This document shows positions 1-9,037 of a stretch of DNA of 64,000 nucleotides, in pieces. The DNA comes from Paenibacillus tundrae (lineage in GTDB: Bacteria > Bacillota > Bacilli > Paenibacillales > Paenibacillaceae). The DNA is taken from positions 62,001 to 126,000 of the forward strand of contig NZ_JAUSTI010000012.1 of NCBI RefSeq assembly GCF_030812775.1. Direction: 5' to 3'. The position numbers were made by a program, and so were the translations under genes. Below the pieces are notes generated by a model. That model ran no database searches and had not been told where the DNA came from. It worked only from the letters and a program-made list of their open reading frames with translations. Positions within the stretch are counted from its first letter, which is position 1. The number at the start of each line of letters is the position of its first letter.

Positions 1-1
1 G

Positions 2-3000
2 ATGTTGATTATTGGTCTTGGGGGAACAGGGATCGATGCATTACTTCGTCTCAAGTATCAGATTAATCGTCGCTTCAAGCTGCCACAAGATCCAGTGTCG
101 AAGAAGAAAATGGAGAAACCAGACAATGTCGAGTTTCTTGCATTCGAAACGAACGAACAGGATCGTGCGAAGAGATACAAAGGAATCGGTCTAGACCCGA
201 TTAACGAATTCGTGTTACTGTCCAACGCCGAGATTGGCGGATTGCTGCAGAACCGCAGTGTGCTGGAGCCTTATATTACGGACTGGCTCTCGCCAGAGCT
301 GAGCATTACGGATGGTATGAACGGAGCTGCGGGTGTTCGTCAGGCAGGTCGTCTGCTGTTGTTCACGAAGATCAACCAAGTGGTGCAAGCCATCGATAAG
401 AAGATTAAGACACTTTCCGTAGGTACGAATAAGAAATTGATGGTGTTCTTGCTCACCGGTCTGTCCGGGGGTACTGGCAGTGGATGCTTCCTCGATATTT
501 CCTATATTGTGCGTGGCATCATCGAACGTGATCATGGCTCAGCAGGGATTGACCGGGTCAATACACTGGGCTACCTGTTCACGCCAGACGTGAACTTGTC
601 CAACAAAAGCTTGAGTGAGCATACACGGGAGTATATCCGCAAGAACGGTTATGCTGCGCTTAAAGAGCTGGACTACTGGATGAACGTGGACAGCCGCGGA
701 GAACGTTTTACGCAGAAGTACGGTAACATTCTGACCGTGAACTCGCCGTTGCCACCGTTTAACCTGTGTCACTTGATCTCAGCCACGAACACGGAAGGTA
801 AACTGCTGGAGAATGCGTATGATTACTGTATGAATGTTACGGCAGAGAATATCACCAACTTCATGGCGAGTGAAGAGAAGCAGTCTGGGGAAGAGTTCGC
901 GATCCATGACTACATTAGCAACATTCGTACCAACATTGCACAGATGAACAAGGTATACCCGGCGAACTATGATTACAACATCATCGGTGCATCCTCGGCT
1001 GTACTACCGATTGAAGAAATGACGACATATCTGGCGTACCGGATGTTCGACAAGATGAGCACGATGTTCTCCAAAGCACCAAACCAGGAAGATACCGAGA
1101 AATTCGCTCGTAAGCTGGGCATTGATCTCGAAAGTGTAGTGAAGGCATTTGAATCCCGCGTGCCAGAGCCGCTCCCAGGTTATCAGAACAGTGAACGTCT
1201 GTCCTACAACAATGTCGTGAAATCCCAAGTCGTGAACATGGACACGGAGCTGGAACAGAACTTCCTGGCACGTGCTCGTGAAGAATATATCAAGGCGAAG
1301 AAACAGCATCCAGGTGAGATTGCAGGGCAATTCACTGAACAGATTCGCCGGATGTTCCTGCACCCAGAACAAGGGCCATTCTATGTTTCTCGTCTCATCT
1401 ATACGGAGAAAGGCTTCTGTATTCTCAAAATGATCCAATCGTACATTGAGACTTTACGGGAGAATGCTTTCCGCATTCCGCGTGATATCGAGGCTGCCCA
1501 AGAACAGTCTGAAGAGAAACTCGGTGATGCGAAGAGTGCCTTCGTCTCCAAAGAGAAGAAAAAGAATGCTTATATTGAAGCTAAAATTCATGAGTACTGG
1601 CTGCATGCTGATGTAGAGCGGAACGAGCAGATGATTGAGTTCTATGAGGATCTATATGAACTACTCAACCAAGAGAACAGCCGCATCTATAACGTATTTA
1701 GTGAGACATTGAATGCCCTCAGTTCAATTTTCTCCAAGAACGGAGATATTCTGACCCGCGGGGAAGAACAGGCAGATCACAAAGGCAACAAGACGTATTA
1801 TTGGAACGTGGTAAGTGTACCGGATATCGTCAGCGTCGTGGACGGGCTGTTAGACAAGCGTGATACGGATGACTTGATCCGTGACTTCTCGCGTGAACTG
1901 CTGGAGAACTCTAACCAGTGGGTGAAGGAGAACGAAATTGACGTCGTTAGCTCCATCTCAGACTTCTTGACCGAGAAGTTCGGCGATCTAATTACCCGTT
2001 CGATGGAAGATTTCCTCGTGATCAAGTACGGTCAGGATGAATCGGTCGAGAAATTCGTAGAGCGGCATATCGCAGGCAAATTAGATGATGAAGCGGTGCC
2101 CGTATTTAACCTGAGCAATAGCACGGGTAGCCTTCACTTTCCATCATGGGGATTCGTATCCGTACCAACACAGGCACCGGGTATTCTCAAAGGAATTCGC
2201 AATTATCAGAACAATGCGGTAGGAAAGTCTCACTTTACGGTTAAGGAGAGCGAGGTTCGTAATCGAATCTTCTGGTTGAACACACGTAACGGTGTGCCGC
2301 TCTTTGTGTATACACCTCTCAAAGTATATGAAGAAAGTTATGAGCGTACAATTCTCGACAAAGAGGGGATTGGTCGCCACCTCGTGCAGACGGAGAAAAA
2401 TAACTGGACGTATCTTCCGTCCCCAATCCCTGAGAAATCATGGGGCGATGTGTATGAGAACAGCCGCGTGAAGCAGTACAATGCCCGTGTTCGTTCCGAA
2501 TTCGAACAAGCGCTCGGATACAACATCATTATGGCGAAGACGTTGGATGAGAACACAAGCAACCGCTACGCGGTGGTAACGACAGAGCCGTTTGATCTAT
2601 CTGCGAAGTTAGGCAGCTACGACATGCGTCTGACATCAACTACACCAAACCTTGGTGAAGTGAAGCGGGCGGTCATTGAACTGAAACGCCTGCAATCCGA
2701 AGGACTGCCACGGGTCAGCGTGAAGGATATTTTCGGAAGTATTAATGAAGATATGGCGAAAGAAAACCTGGTGCGTTCTCCACAACTGATTGCGCGTGTA
2801 CGCGAGGAACTGGCGAAGATGAATGCAATCTCCGTTAAAGTATCTGAGCTTGAAGGTATCCTTGCTCAGCATCAGGATGAAGAGCAATGGTATGATCGCT
2901 TCATTGAAGCACTCTATACCGATACGATTGTGAAGAAGGGTGCACTGTACGTCTATGACCGTGACCCAGAGGAAGATGCATGGGAACCGTTCGCCAATCT

Positions 3001-3292
3001 CATGAAGAGCCGTAATTTTGCTGAGTATGAGGTGTTTGGCAACTTCCGTGGATTGTCTGAGAAGGATCGGAACACCTTGCTTCGCAAAGCTTCACGCCGG
3101 GATAACGATCTGACCGCTTCGGAGGATATTGCTCCGCTCCTTGCGAAACTGGATGAACTTGCTGCACTGTTCATGGAGTCCCGTGATCGCCTTGAATACG
3201 AACGTGTCGAACTGGCGAATGGTGAGGATATCTATCAGTTCTACAGAACGATGTCGTCCAAGCTGAACGACATTCGCAGAAGGTTGAAATAA
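2..3292 (+). CDS. Tubulin-like GTP-binding protein, possibly 5' truncated by the window edge
   Basis: This is a large soluble protein of at least 1096 residues. Two glycine-rich phosphate-binding loops are visible: GLGGTG near residue 5 and GGTGSG at residues 156-161, the latter like the tubulin/FtsZ signature. That places it in the bacterial tubulin-like group (Pfam Tubulin_2 as I recall it). The rest is long and mostly helical, far beyond FtsZ length (about 380 residues), with charged coiled-coil-like stretches around residues 490-560. The first ATG is at base 2, directly before the first nucleotide-binding loop, so a few N-terminal residues may lie outside the window. It heads a packed run of six genes; the next starts one base after its stop. 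GTP binding and possible filament formation are inferred from family, not shown. No C-terminal membrane segment is seen. Confidence 0.75.
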   Translation: MLIIGLGGTGIDALLRLKYQINRRFKLPQDPVSKKKMEKPDNVEFLAFETNEQDRAKRYKGIGLDPINEFVLLSNAEIGGLLQNRSVLEPYITDWLSPELSITDGMNGAAGVRQAGRLLLFTKINQVVQAIDKKIKTLSVGTNKKLMVFLLTGLSGGTGSGCFLDISYIVRGIIERDHGSAGIDRVNTLGYLFTPDVNLSNKSLSEHTREYIRKNGYAALKELDYWMNVDSRGERFTQKYGNILTVNSPLPPFNLCHLISATNTEGKLLENAYDYCMNVTAENITNFMASEEKQSGEEFAIHDYISNIRTNIAQMNKVYPANYDYNIIGASSAVLPIEEMTTYLAYRMFDKMSTMFSKAPNQEDTEKFARKLGIDLESVVKAFESRVPEPLPGYQNSERLSYNNVVKSQVVNMDTELEQNFLARAREEYIKAKKQHPGEIAGQFTEQIRRMFLHPEQGPFYVSRLIYTEKGFCILKMIQSYIETLRENAFRIPRDIEAAQEQSEEKLGDAKSAFVSKEKKKNAYIEAKIHEYWLHADVERNEQMIEFYEDLYELLNQENSRIYNVFSETLNALSSIFSKNGDILTRGEEQADHKGNKTYYWNVVSVPDIVSVVDGLLDKRDTDDLIRDFSRELLENSNQWVKENEIDVVSSISDFLTEKFGDLITRSMEDFLVIKYGQDESVEKFVERHIAGKLDDEAVPVFNLSNSTGSLHFPSWGFVSVPTQAPGILKGIRNYQNNAVGKSHFTVKESEVRNRIFWLNTRNGVPLFVYTPLKVYEESYERTILDKEGIGRHLVQTEKNNWTYLPSPIPEKSWGDVYENSRVKQYNARVRSEFEQALGYNIIMAKTLDENTSNRYAVVTTEPFDLSAKLGSYDMRLTSTTPNLGEVKRAVIELKRLQSEGLPRVSVKDIFGSINEDMAKENLVRSPQLIARVREELAKMNAISVKVSELEGILAQHQDEEQWYDRFIEALYTDTIVKKGALYVYDRDPEEDAWEPFANLMKSRNFAEYEVFGNFRGLSEKDRNTLLRKASRRDNDLTASEDIAPLLAKLDELAALFMESRDRLEYERVELANGEDIYQFYRTMSSKLNDIRRRLK

Positions 3293-3293
3293 G

Positions 3294-5711
3294 ATGGCTG
3301 CCGGGATGAAGCACAGCTTGGAGCAATTCGCGGCATCATATACGGCGGAGCAGGAACGTCAGGGCAGTCTGGGTGACGGTCGCAGCAGCATCCATTACCC
3401 TGCCTTGTTCTTGTTCGTGGGTGACTTGGTTGCACCGGCATTACCTGTTGTCCGTGAGATTAACCGAACAAAGTGGGATAACGGGGATGGCGTGGTCTAT
3501 GTACAGGTTGGAACCGAAGACCTGGATCAACAAGAGGAGCGTAGGGGCGAACGATCTGAGGAGAGCCAGGTAGCCTGCCATATTCTAACGCTGTCTACGG
3601 GACATTCGGCATCATCCAAAACATTACGCAAAGACATATACCGTCAGTTTCACGATTCAGATCAAGCACTTGCGGGTCTGAATCGTACTTTACGGCGGGT
3701 GAGTAACCGGATCGCTGAATACGGGCGTCTGTATTCTTCGTTTGACCGTATCTATGTGACGGTTGTAACTAGAGCGGATGATCCATTGAATGTGCTTTTG
3801 CCTGAGCTTACGAAATTGACGGAAACGATATTAGCTCAATCCTTCAAATCCGTGCAGACAGATCTGCATGTTCTGGTTAGTGAAATGGAGCAAGTGAACT
3901 CATACGGATATGCAAGCGCAGCGGGACTCGCCTTTTTGCGAGAGCTTGATTATATGCAGGGCTTGGACTATACCTTTAGCGGTCGTCTGCTCGTGACAGA
4001 AGATGGCATTTCTATTCCGGTCACACATCCCGCTTCGCCACTGTTTGACCTGGTATATATTTTGTCAGATAAGAATGAACGGGGTACAGGGGTATCTGGC
4101 GGGTGGATAGAGAATGCCGAGATCATCTGCCGTATCTGTCTGCTCAAGAACCGTAAACAGGATATGGATGCTGCTGGCACCATTTCGAGCACAGGAGCGA
4201 ACACCTATAACAATACCTCATTCAAAAATAACATTCGCACCACCTCAGATCAGCATGGTTACGCCAGTGCAGGTTTTGCTGAGATTAGACGTCCCAACAA
4301 GCCGATAGCTCTTGCTGTGCTGTACCACTTCTACCGGCATCTGCTTGAACAGATGCGGAAGGAACCGGATGATTGGGGCATCAAGGACAAGCTATCATTC
4401 TTCGGTCTTGATCCGATGACGATAGAACGTAAGATTGATGGGCTATTACCAGGTGAGGATCTGGTCAGCGGTATGAGCGGCATCATGACCCATAACGTCA
4501 GCTACGCTGATCTCAAGCCGCTATCGCTACGTGAAGCGGAGAGAGCGCTGTTCGGTCATGGAGCCGAGGCGTACTTCCGCGATAATGTGGCACGTAAGGT
4601 AGAAGAACGTGTACGTCAGCGGAGTACCGAAGGTACTCTTCGTCAGCAGGCGGAACAAGCTCGGGGTGAGCACCCGGAGGTAGGTTACTTCCAGTGGGCG
4701 GCTTGGAGTAATCATGGAATGGGAAGTGTACGCGAAGGTTTGCTTGGATTGATTCGGGACAAATCCATGCAGCTTGAGTCCGCACGAGCTGTTCTTGAGC
4801 AGCGACTACAGGAGCAGGTGCAGGATCAACCGTTCAAAAGAGCTTTATTCCGTGATAAACAAAATGTACGCAACGTGATTGATTGTATCCTTGAGCGAGT
4901 GTATGTACCGAAGGTGGAGTTATTACGGATCGAAAATGAACTGCAATTGCTGCGCATCTACGATACGGAGATGGAGCAGCTTCACGCTTTTAGTCGAGGC
5001 ATCACCCAATCCCTTGAGGAATTGAAACAAACATTGCGCGAGACAGCCGAGGAGAGCATAGCTGCAGCGGATGAGTACATTGGACAAAATGTTATGGAAT
5101 ACTACGGTAAAGTGACGGAAGATCTGATTACGGATCTGGAGGCCAAGCGTGGACGGGGCGTATGGTTTGAAGACCGCTATATGGGGGATATGAACCATCT
5201 GGCTACGCAGGGCAAGGAGCGTGTATTGGAGCGACTTATGGACGTATGTCATGCATTGTTGCTGACTGCTGAACCGTTGCGTGTTCCTTTCGAAGAGGAG
5301 CTATTACAACGTGCCAATGTCACGATTACGTATGGAGATAAAAATGTGTTAACGCGTGATGACCTGTTCCGTCGATTATATCGCACGTTAGAGGATCAGG
5401 CTGTTGTTCGGGTTAGGGTGTTTGATTATACGCAGGAACATCGGTATGAAGAAAAATATTTCTTTGGTGACCATGATAGTGCCTTTATGGACTACGCGGC
5501 ACATGCCGAAGAAACGTCACGAATTTATAAGCTTGGTGTCGTGTATGAAGAGCGAAGCAGCGGCGTAGAGAAATTGAATCTTATGGGAGGCTTCCATCTC
5601 GAAGATCTGATGGTCTATCGTAATGCCAAGGTATATTACGATTCCTATACAGACAACGGATATGAGCTACATCCTGAAGGTCTTGCGGACAAACTGTCTC
5701 CCGTGCGGTAG
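3294..5711 (+). CDS. Large partner protein of the tubulin-like gene, function unknown
   Basis: This 805-residue protein starts one base after the tubulin-like gene, so the two are probably co-translated. I do not recognise a named domain. The N-terminal half alternates hydrophobic strands and helices (FLFVGDLV, VVYVQVG, IYVTVV, LHVLVSE), as in an alpha/beta nucleotide-type fold. A segment near residue 255 reads LVYILSDKNERG, which resembles a position in tubulin-like proteins after the nucleotide-binding domain. A GGTGSG loop is absent, so it could be a degenerate tubulin-like subunit. The C-terminal half is rich in Glu, Arg, Gln and Leu and probably helical (about residues 430-680). It has no signal peptide or membrane segment. 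A role as structural or regulatory partner of the upstream protein is inferred from gene order only. Confidence 0.6.
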   Translation: MAAGMKHSLEQFAASYTAEQERQGSLGDGRSSIHYPALFLFVGDLVAPALPVVREINRTKWDNGDGVVYVQVGTEDLDQQEERRGERSEESQVACHILTLSTGHSASSKTLRKDIYRQFHDSDQALAGLNRTLRRVSNRIAEYGRLYSSFDRIYVTVVTRADDPLNVLLPELTKLTETILAQSFKSVQTDLHVLVSEMEQVNSYGYASAAGLAFLRELDYMQGLDYTFSGRLLVTEDGISIPVTHPASPLFDLVYILSDKNERGTGVSGGWIENAEIICRICLLKNRKQDMDAAGTISSTGANTYNNTSFKNNIRTTSDQHGYASAGFAEIRRPNKPIALAVLYHFYRHLLEQMRKEPDDWGIKDKLSFFGLDPMTIERKIDGLLPGEDLVSGMSGIMTHNVSYADLKPLSLREAERALFGHGAEAYFRDNVARKVEERVRQRSTEGTLRQQAEQARGEHPEVGYFQWAAWSNHGMGSVREGLLGLIRDKSMQLESARAVLEQRLQEQVQDQPFKRALFRDKQNVRNVIDCILERVYVPKVELLRIENELQLLRIYDTEMEQLHAFSRGITQSLEELKQTLRETAEESIAAADEYIGQNVMEYYGKVTEDLITDLEAKRGRGVWFEDRYMGDMNHLATQGKERVLERLMDVCHALLLTAEPLRVPFEEELLQRANVTITYGDKNVLTRDDLFRRLYRTLEDQAVVRVRVFDYTQEHRYEEKYFFGDHDSAFMDYAAHAEETSRIYKLGVVYEERSSGVEKLNLMGGFHLEDLMVYRNAKVYYDSYTDNGYELHPEGLADKLSPVR

Positions 5712-5774
5712 CCGGCCTTCGTCATCACTCACGCTTGTATTAATTCAGCCTTATTAAGGGCTGGTGTAGAAAGG

Positions 5775-7070
5775 ATGCATGTGAACATGCAGCGAAAAAT
5801 CAATCTTCTCCTGGTACTGTTCAGCCTCATTGGCGGAGCAGTAGGATTTGCGGCAGGGGAAATCATGCTGCATCAGTGGCTTGGAGAGATGCCGCGTCTG
5901 TTGCTGATGGGATTATATTTCGGTGTTGTTGCACTAAGTGTGGGTCTATTCTGCCTGCTAGCTGAGATGATATCACCGAAGCTTAACGGTGCTTCATGGA
6001 AGCTGCGATATCTGAGCTTGTCTTGGAAATTACTTGTCCCGGCAACACTCGCACTCTTATTCGTGGTGGGGCTAGTGGTGCAACTGCTGTATCAGATCAA
6101 TCCAGGCGGTGTGAAGCAGGTCAAGGATATCGTGCTCATGATTGACAATTCAGGCAGCATGACAGAGACCGATCCGAATAATGGCCGCTTTGAGGCAGCG
6201 AAGACGCTGATTAGTCAGATGGAGAGCGATAAGCAGGTAGCCGTGATTACATTTGCGGATGAGCCAGAACTGTTGCAGCCGTTCATTGCACTGGATAATG
6301 AAGCTGCTAAGAATGAGGTATATGATAAAATCGATAGCATCGTGACGACCTCAGGTGGAACGAACTTTGATGCAGCGTTAAAAGAAGCGATGGAGCAGAT
6401 TAAGGGCAAACAAGATCCGAAGCGTGGTACCGTTGCGATATTGCTATCTGACGGAATGAGTGAGGTTGATACGTCTGGCATTCTATCGGAATATGTGAAT
6501 GAACAGATTGCGGTCAACACGGTGGGACTCAGCTTGGTCGACCCTTCGGGTACAGATCTATTGCGCAGCATCGCTGGGCAGACAGGTGGTCTCTATTATG
6601 ATGTGCCGGACGCAGGTGGACTTAACCTGGCATTCCAGCAGATTTACGATACGATTGATGAACGAACACTAGTTACGGAACGTACTGGCATGATGGAGCA
6701 TAGCACGTATCTGGCTATTTTCCGCGTAGCTGCCCTGCTGTTGATTGGAGTAGCGCTAGGTGTTTCACTTGGACTGGTATTCGATAATCGCCATCTAGCG
6801 CTCAGCTTCGGCATTGGTGGAGCAGTCTCAGGTTTGTTAGCGGGTCTCCTTCTGGAATGGGGGCTGGATGGATCACCTGTCGGTGATGCATTTGTAAGGC
6901 TTGGCGCAATGCTCTTGCTGGCTTCCGTATTAACCCTGTTTACATGGATTATTCCGATGAAGGAGAATACACCACGGAGCAATCGCGGCCGGCGAGATGC
7001 CAGAAGAGGGAACGCTTCGGCAGAAGGGTTCGGAGGGCGCGCAAGAGACACACGAAGCAAAGGATTCTAA
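5775..7070 (+). CDS. Membrane-anchored vWA (MIDAS) domain protein
   Basis: The 431-residue protein has three N-terminal membrane segments (about residues 8-28, 38-60 and 75-98), a von Willebrand factor A domain (about 115-280), and three more membrane segments (about 310-395). It ends in a strongly basic tail. The MIDAS metal site is intact: DNSGS near residue 121, a downstream TNFD threonine, and LLSDG. The positive-inside rule puts the basic tail in the cytoplasm and the vWA domain outside. Such domains bind protein ligands through a divalent metal. GAAAGG lies just before the chosen ATG. It sits between the tubulin-like pair and the GTPase genes, which suggests a membrane receptor or anchor for the complex (inference). 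BatA/YwmD-type vWA proteins are the nearest familiar analogues in architecture. Confidence 0.8.
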   Translation: MHVNMQRKINLLLVLFSLIGGAVGFAAGEIMLHQWLGEMPRLLLMGLYFGVVALSVGLFCLLAEMISPKLNGASWKLRYLSLSWKLLVPATLALLFVVGLVVQLLYQINPGGVKQVKDIVLMIDNSGSMTETDPNNGRFEAAKTLISQMESDKQVAVITFADEPELLQPFIALDNEAAKNEVYDKIDSIVTTSGGTNFDAALKEAMEQIKGKQDPKRGTVAILLSDGMSEVDTSGILSEYVNEQIAVNTVGLSLVDPSGTDLLRSIAGQTGGLYYDVPDAGGLNLAFQQIYDTIDERTLVTERTGMMEHSTYLAIFRVAALLLIGVALGVSLGLVFDNRHLALSFGIGGAVSGLLAGLLLEWGLDGSPVGDAFVRLGAMLLLASVLTLFTWIIPMKENTPRSNRGRRDARRGNASAEGFGGRARDTRSKGF

Positions 7071-7091
7071 ACATCGGGAGGTCTTAGGAAC

Positions 7092-7739
7092 ATGCAATTT
7101 ACGGATGCAGATCCTTCGGCGCCCACAATTCGCAAACTGACACTTGCGGTGGACGAAGGCATGTGTACGCTTCGCTGGCTCTGGCCAGAGGGTGTCGAGG
7201 CTGTGTATGTTGAACGGCTGGAGGTTGCGATGCTGGGCAAAGAGAACAGCGGCGATGCACATGCACAAGGTAAATTGAAGCTATATACGCGTGAGGAATA
7301 CAAAGCTAGTAACGGATACGTGGATCGGATAACAGGTTTTGGAGCGATCCGTTATACGGTTTATATTTGTAGGATGGATGATGCCGAGCCAGTACTGCTC
7401 CGTCAGTCGAACGGTGAGAACACGGTAATGGCGAGTGCAGGCAAGGCGGATATTCGATTTTCCATTCGATATAAAAGTGGTTTTTTTCAGAAAAGAAAAA
7501 GTGTATTCATGACCGTTACGACCGAAGCGCCAGTTCCGAAGGAGGCTCTCTGTTATGTTCGTAAACAAGGGAGTGTTCCACTAAATAAGGAAGATGGTAC
7601 GGTCTATCCATTTGTAAATGATTTTGCACCTGGAAGAAATGAGATGCCGCCTGTTGAGATTGCGAAGGATGAATACGTTAGACTATTCTTCACAGACGGC
7701 CCCAAGTATGGAACGGTGTACCGGCTAATATCGGACTAA
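7092..7739 (+). CDS. Small probable beta-sandwich protein of the GTPase locus
   Basis: This 215-residue protein has no signal peptide or membrane segment. Its sequence is mostly alternating strands: a WLWPEGVEAVYVE stretch near residue 30 and an FSIRYKSGFF stretch near 125. This looks like one or two fibronectin-III-like or related beta-sandwich modules. I do not recognise a catalytic motif. GGGAGG lies 11 bases before the ATG. It starts 21 bases after the vWA gene and ends 38 bases before the GTPase gene, so it is very likely in the same transcript. An adaptor role is inferred from position only. Confidence 0.6.
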   Translation: MQFTDADPSAPTIRKLTLAVDEGMCTLRWLWPEGVEAVYVERLEVAMLGKENSGDAHAQGKLKLYTREEYKASNGYVDRITGFGAIRYTVYICRMDDAEPVLLRQSNGENTVMASAGKADIRFSIRYKSGFFQKRKSVFMTVTTEAPVPKEALCYVRKQGSVPLNKEDGTVYPFVNDFAPGRNEMPPVEIAKDEYVRLFFTDGPKYGTVYRLISD

Positions 7740-7777
7740 TGAATAGGTTGACTTTCAATTAGGGGAGGGGAGTGGCT

Positions 7778-9037
7778 ATGAGCTTTTTTAGTCGTTTTTT
7801 GAAAAGACAGCAGCCAGAAGAACGGCCGCTATTTTACGATATTGTATGTCCCTATTGTTTCAGTAAATTCTCACCTGAAGAGGTTGTATTCCGGGCAGCT
7901 CATCACCGAGACGACGATGAAGACTACGCATTGGGGGAAGATGCGAAGCTGAATCGCTACCGTGAACGGTTTGGGCTTGATACGGTGTTTGATATGGAGG
8001 CCGTGCTTGCCCCGCATGACGTACCAGAGGAGCATCGCATTTATTCAGACAACATTGTGATGGGGTTGAATGATCGGTATGGTGTTGTCACCCGCCGTAG
8101 ACTGTGCCCGCATTGTCATAATGAGTTACCTGTTACAGCAGGTAAGGCACCAAGCAACATCATATCCATTATTGGGGCTTCCCAGGTGGGTAAATCGGTG
8201 TACATGACATCGCTCATCCATACGTTACAGCATTACACAGCCGACCATTTTGATGCTGCTTGTATGCCGCTGAATGCAGAGATTAGCCGTAGATTCCGTG
8301 CGGATTATGAAGAGCCGTTGTTTGAGCGGGGGGATCTGCTGGATTCAACGCAGAAGGAGAAGTTGCAGGAGCCGTTTATTTTCCAATTTGTGTTCAAGGA
8401 CGAAGATAAAGCTCCACTGACACTGGTGTTTTTTGACGTGGCTGGTGAGGGTATGGTGGAGCAGGATTATCTGGGACTTCACGGACAGCATATCAAAAAT
8501 TCAGCAGGCATTCTGTTTATGGTTGATCCACTTCAGATTCGCTCCATTCGGGACAAAATCCGGATTAACCTCGGCAATGAGCCAGGGGAGTGGACACCAA
8601 GATATGATGAACCGCGCGACGTGGTACTGACATTGTTCGGTGACTTTATCGCTTATCAGGATAAGGCAAAAACAAACATTCCAACAGCCGTTGTGTTGAC
8701 CAAAAGTGACATGCTGCATTCCTTGAAGGATGAGGATGGCGATTACATCAAATCCAACAGCAACGTGTTCCGTAACATGGTTCACCGCGATTGGTTCGAC
8801 TTGACGGAGTTTGAGAATATCGATGGAGAGATTCGCCGTTTTATTGAGAAGGTAGATCGTCCGTTCAAAGGCACAATGGATGTTTATTTCAAAGATACGG
8901 CATATTTCGCTGTGTCCGCACTAGGAAGCAATCCGGTAGATATGAAGCTACAAGGGGTTGTTAGTCCGATCCGCGTGGACGAGCCATTCCTATGGCTGCT
9001 GTACAAGCTGAAGTACATTGAGGGGAGAGTGGGATGA
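7778..9037 (+). CDS. Zinc-ribbon TRAFAC-type GTPase (DO-GTPase2-like)
   Basis: This is a roughly 419-residue GTPase. A split zinc ribbon comes first: CPYC near residue 24 and CPHC near 112, probably four metal ligands. The P-loop GASQVGKS follows at about 133-140, then a DVAGEG motif near 220 that matches the switch-II DxxG, and TKSD near 308 as the base-specificity NKxD motif. Together these indicate a GTP-specific switch protein. The order matches the family named double-GTPase 2, as I recall it. A GTG six bases upstream is also open, but the ATG at 7778 sits seven bases after GGGGAGGGG and is preferred. The 3' end overlaps the next gene by ATGA, so the pair is translationally coupled. The GAP1-like neighbour is the likely regulator or effector. 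Confidence 0.8.
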   Translation: MSFFSRFLKRQQPEERPLFYDIVCPYCFSKFSPEEVVFRAAHHRDDDEDYALGEDAKLNRYRERFGLDTVFDMEAVLAPHDVPEEHRIYSDNIVMGLNDRYGVVTRRRLCPHCHNELPVTAGKAPSNIISIIGASQVGKSVYMTSLIHTLQHYTADHFDAACMPLNAEISRRFRADYEEPLFERGDLLDSTQKEKLQEPFIFQFVFKDEDKAPLTLVFFDVAGEGMVEQDYLGLHGQHIKNSAGILFMVDPLQIRSIRDKIRINLGNEPGEWTPRYDEPRDVVLTLFGDFIAYQDKAKTNIPTAVVLTKSDMLHSLKDEDGDYIKSNSNVFRNMVHRDWFDLTEFENIDGEIRRFIEKVDRPFKGTMDVYFKDTAYFAVSALGSNPVDMKLQGVVSPIRVDEPFLWLLYKLKYIEGRVG

